This document shows positions 58,551-64,000 of a stretch of 64,000 bases of DNA, in pieces (within the stretch, counting starts at the first letter, position 1; each line of letters opens with the position of its first letter). The DNA comes from Hymenobacter jeollabukensis (GTDB lineage Bacteria > Bacteroidota > Bacteroidia > Cytophagales > Hymenobacteraceae). The notes under the pieces were generated by a model. It was given only the letters and a program-made list of their open reading frames with translations, did no database searches and had not been told where the DNA came from. A program made the translations under genes and the position numbers. Where the stretch lies: positions 248,001 to 312,000 of the forward strand of contig NZ_VAJM01000008.1 of the NCBI RefSeq assembly GCF_005771675.1, given 5' to 3'.

Positions 58551-59240
58551 CTAAAACCGGCGGTAGTTGGCGGCCCAGTAAGCCTCGATAAACCGGTGCT
58601 GGTTGCCCTGATAGCGGGGCTGAGCCAACTGTTCGGCGGGCAACTGCTGCAGCAGGGTTTGGGCGTCGCCCCGCTGGCGGTAGATCCAGATGCCGTCGTC
58701 GGGCTGGCCGGTGGCGCGCGCACGGATAACGCCGACGACTTGCTCCCGCCAATCGACGAGCCGGATCAGGTGGCTTTCCCAGCAGTCGTTCCCGCAACCG
58801 ACGCGGACGTAGTTGTGGTAAAGCGCGGTGCCGGGGAGCCGAACGAGGTATAGGTTTTCACCAACTATCAGCCGGTAAGTGCGCGTCCTCGGGTCGAACA
58901 GCCAGTTCTGGCACGCGTGCGGGTCGCTGGCAAATAGCGCCGCCTGGATGTCGGTGTAGCCGTCCGCGTTGATATCGAGGAATTCCAGCTCGAAAACGCC
59001 CTCATTGGCGCGGATAACGGAGTCGCCAGCAGCGGTGCACAGGCCGGTGAAAGTGCGGCCGGCGTAGCTAGCCAGCAGACGTTGCCCGTTAAGACGCAGG
59101 GTATCCACCCGCCGCGGGGCCGGCTCGGCGGCCGGCGCGGGCCGCTGCAGACGATCCGCCTGGCGGGGCGGGGGCTCGGCGGAGCAAGCGGCCAGCATTG
59201 TCAGGAGAAACGCAATGGGTAGATGAACTTGCAAAATCAT
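58551..59240 (-). CDS. Lipoprotein, unknown function
   Basis: 229 residues. Lipobox LAAC (Cys19). The mature part has a calcium-binding-like or FG-GAP-like DINADGYTDI at about residues 88-97 and four further Cys (ACQNW, GCGNDCW). No family is recognised; it looks like the phylum's FG-GAP lipoproteins that display a short mixed-beta domain. Single gene between DoxX-like and methyltransferase genes on the same strand. Confidence 0.68.
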   Translation of the reverse strand: MILQVHLPIAFLLTMLAACSAEPPPRQADRLQRPAPAAEPAPRRVDTLRLNGQRLLASYAGRTFTGLCTAAGDSVIRANEGVFELEFLDINADGYTDIQAALFASDPHACQNWLFDPRTRTYRLIVGENLYLVRLPGTALYHNYVRVGCGNDCWESHLIRLVDWREQVVGVIRARATGQPDDGIWIYRQRGDAQTLLQQLPAEQLAQPRYQGNQHRFIEAYWAANYRRF

Positions 59241-59295
59241 TGATTGCTTGGTGGTTAGGTGCTATGGTTATGGGGCGTAGTACTTGATGTCGGCG

Positions 59296-59931
59296 TTACT
59301 GCTTGCGCGCAAGAAGGATGCAGTGCGTATCCGCCGGCCTGTCGGCCCGCGGGTAGGGCTTGCGAAATTCCTCCACCAGCGCAAAGCCCGCCGCGGCCAG
59401 GTTGGCCCGCACCTCGGCGGCCGGGTGGTAGTACACGTAGGCCGTAGCCTGCCCGTTGCTCGACGCCTCGAAGCCCGAGCGGGCCGCCTCGTCGTCGATA
59501 AAACTCAGGTAGAGCAGGCCCTCGGGCGTGAGGCGGGCGTGGGCGTCGCGCAGCAGCTGGGCGCCTTCGGCCGGCGCGAGGTAGGGCAGGCAGAAGCCGG
59601 CCACCACGGCCTCGAACTGCCGGGGTGCCAGCTGACCAATGGCCCGGGCGTCGAGCAGCTGGCACTCGGCGGCGGGGTTGTTCTGCCGGGTCAGCCGGAG
59701 CATGTTCGGGGCCGGGTCGGTGGCCAGGATATGCAGGTCGGGGCGGCGGCGCAGCAGGGCGCGGGTGACGTTGCCGGGGCCGCAGCCCAACTCCAGCACC
59801 CGGGCTGAGGGCGGGAGCAGCTGCGCCAGCCGGTCGTAGCTGTCGTCGTAGAGGTCCAGGTCCATGAACTTGTCCTGGTAAGCCTGGGCCAGCTGGTCGA
59901 AGGCGGCAATGCTGAGGGCGTGGTGGTCCAT
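59296..59931 (-). CDS. SAM-dependent methyltransferase, class I
   Basis: 211 residues. SAM motif I is VLELGCGPGNV, motif II ATDPAPNML, and the post-motif EAVVAGFCLPYL. The N-terminus (DHHALSIAAFDQLAQAYQDKFMDL) resembles UbiE/COQ5-type small-molecule methyltransferases. Substrate unknown. The frame is open to 60078, but the ATG at 59931 gives the usual length. Confidence 0.87.
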   Translation of the reverse strand: MDHHALSIAAFDQLAQAYQDKFMDLDLYDDSYDRLAQLLPPSARVLELGCGPGNVTRALLRRRPDLHILATDPAPNMLRLTRQNNPAAECQLLDARAIGQLAPRQFEAVVAGFCLPYLAPAEGAQLLRDAHARLTPEGLLYLSFIDDEAARSGFEASSNGQATAYVYYHPAAEVRANLAAAGFALVEEFRKPYPRADRPADTHCILLARKQ

Positions 59932-59963
59932 GGGCGGGAAACGGCGGTGACGGGGTGGTGAGT

Positions 59964-60152
59964 TTACTTTGGCTTGTAGGCGGTGTATCGGGCGCGCACC
60001 AGCTCCCGGCGGACGGCCGCCAGGTACTGCCTGCGCAGCATCTTCTGCGGCGGGCGGGCTTCGTGCTGCGCCTGCCACAACTCGTAGCCGAAGCTGTTAG
60101 GGCACAGGAACTCCAGTCGGCGGGTAAGATACTGCCGGGCTACCACCGGCAA
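59964..60152 (-). CDS. Possible small basic protein
   Basis: 62 residues, rich in Arg and Tyr (FGYELWQAQHEARPPQKMLRRQYLAAVRRELVRARY). The coding strand agrees with neighbouring codon use, but the start is TTG and no domain is known. A CACCTTTG-type box lies about 25 nt upstream. May be real; evidence is weak. Confidence 0.35.
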   Translation of the reverse strand: MPVVARQYLTRRLEFLCPNSFGYELWQAQHEARPPQKMLRRQYLAAVRRELVRARYTAYKPK

Positions 60153-60276
60153 CGTCGCGCTCCGGGCGCGGCGGGAGCAAAGGTGAAAATTGTCGACCAG
60201 GGCCGGCGCACCATTTTAGCTTTTCTCTAGTTTCTTTAGCTTCAAACTCCCGCCAAACCGCCGTATTTTTACCCCG

Positions 60277-62535
60277 ATGTTAGCAGCTACCCAGCCCCTC
60301 ACGCCCACGCTCGAATCGGCCCGGCGCGTCCTGAAGCAGTACTACGGCTACGACCAGTTCCGGCCGATGCAGCAGGATATTATCCAGTCGATTCTCTCAG
60401 GGCAGGATACCGTCGTGCTCATGCCCACCGGCGGCGGCAAATCCGTCTGCTTCCAGGTGCCGGCCATGGTGCAGGAGGGCGTGTGCGTGGTCGTGTCGCC
60501 GCTGATTGCGTTGATGAAGGACCAGGTGGAGGCCCTGAAAGCCAACGGTATATCCGCCGCTTGTATCAACAGCAGCATCGGCCAGGCCGAGCAGAGCAGC
60601 ATCGGCCGCGCCTGCCAGGCCGGAATGCTCAAGCTCCTGTACGTCTCGCCCGAAAAGCTGCTGTCCGAGGGCTTTCTGAGCTTCCTGCACCGGCTTAAAG
60701 TCAGCATGTTTGCCATCGACGAAGCGCACTGCATCTCGTCCTGGGGCCACGACTTTCGCCCTGAGTACACCCAGCTGCGGGTGCTGCGCGAGCAGTTTCC
60801 CGAGGTGCCCATCATTGCCCTCACCGCCACCGCCGACCGCCTCACCCAGCGCGACATCCAGCAGCAGCTGCGCCTGACCGAGCCGAAGGTGTTCCTCTCC
60901 TCGTTCGACCGGCCCAATCTGAGTTTGAGCGTGCGCCCGGGCCAGGACCGCGTCAACTCGGTGGTCAACTTCCTGAAAACCCACGAAAACGAGGCCGGCA
61001 TCGTGTACTGCCTCTCGCGCAAGCAGTGCGAGACGCTGGCCGGCAAGCTCAAGGAGAAAGGCATCCGCGCCGGTTTCTACCACGCGGGCATGACCGACCG
61101 CAGCCGTTCCGACGTGCAGGAGCAGTTTCTGCGCGACGATCTGCAGGTGATTTGCGCCACCGTCGCCTTCGGCATGGGCATCGACAAGAGCAACGTGCGC
61201 TGGGTGCTGCACTACAACCTGCCCAAGAACATCGAGGGCTACTACCAGGAAATCGGCCGTGCCGGCCGCGACGGGGCCCCCGCCGAAGCCGTGCTGTTCT
61301 ACTCGTACGCCGACGTGGCCCAGCTGCGCGACATGATTACCAAGGACGCCGACCCGCGCCTGGCCCAGCTCAATAGCACCAAGCTGGAGCGCATGCAGCA
61401 GTTTGCCGAAGCCGCTTCGTGCCGCCGCCGCATCCTGCTGGCCTACTTCGGCGAGGTGCTGGAAAAAGACTGCGGCAACTGCGACATCTGCCGCAACCCG
61501 CCCTCTACCTTCGACGGCACCGAGCTGGCCCAGAAAGCCCTGTCGGCCGTGGCCCGCACCCGCGAAGCCGCCCCGCTCTCCGTCATCTGCGACGTGCTGC
61601 TGGGCCGCCGCAACCAGGGCGTCATCTCGCGCGGCTACGACCAGATCAAAACCTTCGGTGCCGGCGCCGACCTGAGCTTCCTCGATTGGCAGAGCTACCT
61701 ACACCAATTGCTCAACGACGGCCTTCTCTACATTGCCTACGAGCAGGGCTACGCCTTGAAGCTCACTGACCTTGGCTGGCAGGTGCTCAAGGGCGAAAGG
61801 AAGCAGGCCCTGAAGCAGTTTCAGGTGCCGCAGAAGGCCGAAAAAGCCCCCAAAGGCCGCGCCGCCAAAGCCGCCACCGGCCAGCGCCTGCCCTCCATTG
61901 CCGACGAGCTGTTCGACCGCCTGCGCCAGCTGCGCAAGCAGATTGCCGACGAGCAGGGCGTGCCGCCCTATGTGGTCTTCTCCGACGCCACGCTGCAGGA
62001 AATGGCCATCGAGCGGCCCCGCACCCGCACCGCCATGCTGGCCGTGTCGGGCGTGGGCATGAAGAAGTTCGAAACCTACGGGGAGCGGTTTATCGACCTC
62101 ATCACCCAGCACGCCGGCGCCCCCTCACCCGACGACGTGCCCGACGTACCCAGCGACGAGGACGACACGCCCGCGCCGGCTAAGAAGCGCAGCCCCGGCA
62201 CGCCCAGCGGCACCGCCCTCGACAGCTGGAAAATGCACCGGCAGGGCCTCTCGGTGGAGCAGGTGGCCGAGCAGCGCGGCCTGGCCGTCAGTACCATCAA
62301 GTCGCACCTGGAGGCCTTGTACGAGCGGGGCTACCAGCTGCGCACCGAGGAGTTTATCAGCCAGGACGACTACGCCCGCATCAAAACCGCCGTGCAGGAG
62401 CTGGGCCCCGATTTCCGCCTGCGCGACCTGTTCGACCACCTGCGCGAGCAGTACGACTACTTCCAGCTGCGCGTGGCCCTCACCTACGACAAGCGCCTGC
62501 GCGGGGAGCTGCCCAACCAGCCGCCGGTGGAGTAA
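60277..62535 (+). CDS. recQ: ATP-dependent DNA helicase RecQ
   Basis: 752 residues. Walker A TGGGKS (51-56), DEAH (148-151), the AFGMGIDKSNVRWVLHYNLPKNIEGYYQEIGRAGRDG motif VI region, the zinc site Cys382, 399, 402, 405, the winged-helix RQC, an HRDC domain (about 560-630) and a C-terminal HTH_40-type extension (LSVEQVAEQRGLAVSTIKSHLEALYERG). It unwinds DNA in recombination and replication-fork repair. The ATG is 5 nt after TATTTTTA, suggesting a leaderless mRNA. Confidence 0.97.
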   Translation: MLAATQPLTPTLESARRVLKQYYGYDQFRPMQQDIIQSILSGQDTVVLMPTGGGKSVCFQVPAMVQEGVCVVVSPLIALMKDQVEALKANGISAACINSSIGQAEQSSIGRACQAGMLKLLYVSPEKLLSEGFLSFLHRLKVSMFAIDEAHCISSWGHDFRPEYTQLRVLREQFPEVPIIALTATADRLTQRDIQQQLRLTEPKVFLSSFDRPNLSLSVRPGQDRVNSVVNFLKTHENEAGIVYCLSRKQCETLAGKLKEKGIRAGFYHAGMTDRSRSDVQEQFLRDDLQVICATVAFGMGIDKSNVRWVLHYNLPKNIEGYYQEIGRAGRDGAPAEAVLFYSYADVAQLRDMITKDADPRLAQLNSTKLERMQQFAEAASCRRRILLAYFGEVLEKDCGNCDICRNPPSTFDGTELAQKALSAVARTREAAPLSVICDVLLGRRNQGVISRGYDQIKTFGAGADLSFLDWQSYLHQLLNDGLLYIAYEQGYALKLTDLGWQVLKGERKQALKQFQVPQKAEKAPKGRAAKAATGQRLPSIADELFDRLRQLRKQIADEQGVPPYVVFSDATLQEMAIERPRTRTAMLAVSGVGMKKFETYGERFIDLITQHAGAPSPDDVPDVPSDEDDTPAPAKKRSPGTPSGTALDSWKMHRQGLSVEQVAEQRGLAVSTIKSHLEALYERGYQLRTEEFISQDDYARIKTAVQELGPDFRLRDLFDHLREQYDYFQLRVALTYDKRLRGELPNQPPVE

Positions 62536-62556
62536 GAAACGTCAGCCGTACAATTG

Positions 62557-62600
62557 TCAGCCGGGTTGGTGCCGTGAGGTGCGGGCCCGGCTGATTTGTT
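62557..62600 (+). terminator. Intrinsic terminator of recQ
   Basis: Stem tcagccggg (62557-62565) with cccggctga (62586-62594) and a following TTTGTT. Confidence 0.65.
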
Positions 62601-62759
62601 GTGCGGGTGTCTGGTTACCGCTGGTTGATGACAACCATAAACTAGCAGCTCAAAATATTCGACCGCCTTTATACAATGGCGCGGCAATAATCCGTTCAGC
62701 AGATGCAAACGGCTCGTGGCAAATTGCTACTTTACCTCAGGTTCGCTTTTCCGTTGTCT

Positions 62760-63470
62760 ATGGCTGCTGCCGCCTCCTTTTCCCGCGTCTTTCAGGGCCT
62801 GTTCGGCTTGGGCGTGGTGCTGTTTACGGGCCTGATGCTCACCAAAGTGGTGCCCTACCTGAGCTTCGAGCCTGGCATTGACTTTCTGACCACCAAATCG
62901 GCCGAAACCAACGCCAGCGCGCTGTTCCGGCTGGGCTTCTACGTGCATATCACCAGCAGTCTGTGGGTTATGGCCACCGGGCTGGTGCAATTTTTTCCGC
63001 GCCTCTGGGCCGGACGCCGGGCCCTGCACCGCACGCTGGGCAAGGTGTACGTGGCCTCCGTTCTGCTGCTGGCCGCGCCCTCGGGGCTGATTCTGGCCCT
63101 GTACGCCAACGGCGGGCTGGTGGCCAAAGTTGGCTTCACGCTGCAGTGCCTCGTGTGGTGGCTGAGCACCTGGCAGGCCTACCGCACGGCCCGGCAACGC
63201 CAGTGGCAGCCCCACACCGACTGGATGCTGCGCAGCTACCTTGTCACCCTGGCCGCCATGAGCCTGCGCCTGGAAAGCTTCGGCCTGTTCTACCTGTTCC
63301 AGACCAAGCCCATCGAAACCTACCTCACCGTCACCTGGCTTTCCTGGACCGGCAACCTCGTGCTGGCCGAAGTGCTCATTCAGGCCGGCGTGACCCGCCG
63401 CCTGCTGCGCACGGCCCTGGCTGCCGCGCCCCAACCCTCTGCTACCACCGCTAAGCCTCAACTGGTATGA
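62760..63470 (+). CDS. DUF2306-family membrane protein
   Basis: 236 residues with about seven helices. Characteristic are LGFYVHITSSLWVMATGLVQFFPRLW, RRALHRTLGKVYV and HTDWMLRSYLVTLAAMSLRLE (conserved His and Arg), the pattern of DUF2306. Function unknown. The frame opens at 62703, but the ATG at 62760 is preferred. The stop codon overlaps the next ATG (ATGA), so the two genes are coupled. Confidence 0.82.
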   Translation: MAAAASFSRVFQGLFGLGVVLFTGLMLTKVVPYLSFEPGIDFLTTKSAETNASALFRLGFYVHITSSLWVMATGLVQFFPRLWAGRRALHRTLGKVYVASVLLLAAPSGLILALYANGGLVAKVGFTLQCLVWWLSTWQAYRTARQRQWQPHTDWMLRSYLVTLAAMSLRLESFGLFYLFQTKPIETYLTVTWLSWTGNLVLAEVLIQAGVTRRLLRTALAAAPQPSATTAKPQLV

Positions 63471-64000
63471 TTTCGCGCACCGCTTGCCTCGCCGGCCTCG
63501 GCAGCTTGGCCCTGCTGACGGCCCTGGTGGCCGCCCGCCCCGCTACTCCGGCCGCGCCGGCCCCCCGCACTGCGCCCGCGGCCAAAACCCGCACCCTGCT
63601 CTCGACGGCCGCCACCCAGAGCTTCTGGCGGCGCTACAGCTGCGCCCCGCTCTGGCAGCTCTCCTCGTCCGGCAACAGCGCCCGCAGCGGCTTTTTCGGC
63701 CAGAGCGGCTTTCGCATCGATTTTGCCCTGCTGCGGGTGCAGCGCGACGCGAGTAACCCCAACATCTACCGCGTGGAGGGCAAAAGCCGTTGCCTGAAAA
63801 ACATTGCCGTGCCGTTCGAGGGCGTCATCGTACTCAAGCAGGTGTATCAGGCCCCGGCCGAGGCCAATACGCCGTCCCGCTATACCGTCGTGGGCACCTT
63901 CGAATTTGTGGAGCAGCGCATTGCCCGCAACACCGGCACCTACCGCGGCACCGTGTCCGCCGATGTGGCACCGGACGGCAGCAGCCTCGCGCTGACGCGT
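63467..64000 (+). CDS. Exported protein coupled to DUF2306 gene, 3' end outside window
   Basis: 178 codons up to the window edge, no stop. Starts MISRTACLAGLGSLALL, a signal peptide, then Ala/Pro-rich linker. The exported part includes SFWRRYSCAPLWQLSSSGNS, FRIDFALLRVQRDASNPNIY and SRYTVVGTFEFVEQ, a beta-rich domain without recognised family. ATG at 63467 overlaps the DUF2306 stop codon by 4 bp. Two Cys (YSCAP, SRCLKN) may pair. Confidence 0.75.
   Translation, partial: MISRTACLAGLGSLALLTALVAARPATPAAPAPRTAPAAKTRTLLSTAATQSFWRRYSCAPLWQLSSSGNSARSGFFGQSGFRIDFALLRVQRDASNPNIYRVEGKSRCLKNIAVPFEGVIVLKQVYQAPAEANTPSRYTVVGTFEFVEQRIARNTGTYRGTVSADVAPDGSSLALTR

Overview
The window is GC-rich DNA from a member of the Bacteroidota, most likely Hymenobacter or a close relative (Cytophagales). 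Supporting signs are Bacteroidota -7 promoter boxes (TAnnTTTG type) in front of many genes, few Shine-Dalgarno sites, a type IX secretion C-terminal sorting domain, a GIN-domain protein, and many lipoproteins and small membrane proteins. Because of the GC content, long open frames exist antisense to most genes; these are treated as shadows.

Layout. 1-3.4 kb: the end of a tripartite RND efflux operon (inner-membrane pump, outer-membrane lipoprotein), facing an AraC regulator. 4.7-15 kb: mixed housekeeping and secreted proteins (SGNH hydrolase, GIN protein, ankyrin protein, T9SS beta-propeller protein, SBF and TSUP transporters, HAD phosphatase, SDR). 15.3-16.2 kb: phenylalanine 4-hydroxylase behind what looks like a tyrosine-sensing leader-peptide attenuator. 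16.3-19.5 kb: a compact run of an Lgt-like membrane protein, a secreted NTF2-like protein, a Tes/MJ0619-like radical SAM enzyme and a small membrane protein. 20-25.3 kb: lipoprotein, Fpg glycosylase, M48 protease, ABC exporter. 25.8-26 kb: two identical tRNA-Glu genes. 26.1-36.2 kb: a one-directional block of aldehyde/redox genes (zinc alcohol dehydrogenase, a three-subunit periplasmic molybdenum aldehyde oxidoreductase, AraC regulator, cyclophilin-like protein, two cupins, acetyltransferase, ABM-like and carboxymuconolactone decarboxylase-like proteins). 36.6-43.5 kb: a phenylacetate degradation cluster (TetR/PaaR, PaaE, A, B, C, D, H, Y). 43.8-64 kb: GAPDH, lipid kinase, SUI1/YciH, KdsB, LysM-RlpA protein, MutS2, MurB, sugar permease, rRNA methyltransferase, RecQ and small membrane or secreted proteins; the last gene runs off the window.

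Regulation that can be read from the sequence. (1) A 33-residue leader ORF with three consecutive Tyr codons and an intrinsic terminator precedes the phenylalanine hydroxylase gene. (2) Direct repeats spaced exactly 21 bp, the usual geometry of an AraC-family operator, lie at nearly the same distance upstream of the -7 boxes of the alcohol dehydrogenase and of the molybdenum enzyme operon, with a weaker third copy before the cupin operon; the AraC gene lies inside the block. (3) Palindromes matching the known PaaR operator form lie in the promoters of paaA and of the tetR gene. (4) Several genes have the -7 box only 4-7 nt from the start codon, which predicts leaderless mRNAs.

Repeats. REP-like palindromes sit in most gaps of the paa cluster and in one gap of the molybdenum enzyme operon. 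Several intergenic regions hold hairpins or arrays built from a short repeated word, a different word at each place. No insertion sequence, prophage or CRISPR array was seen.
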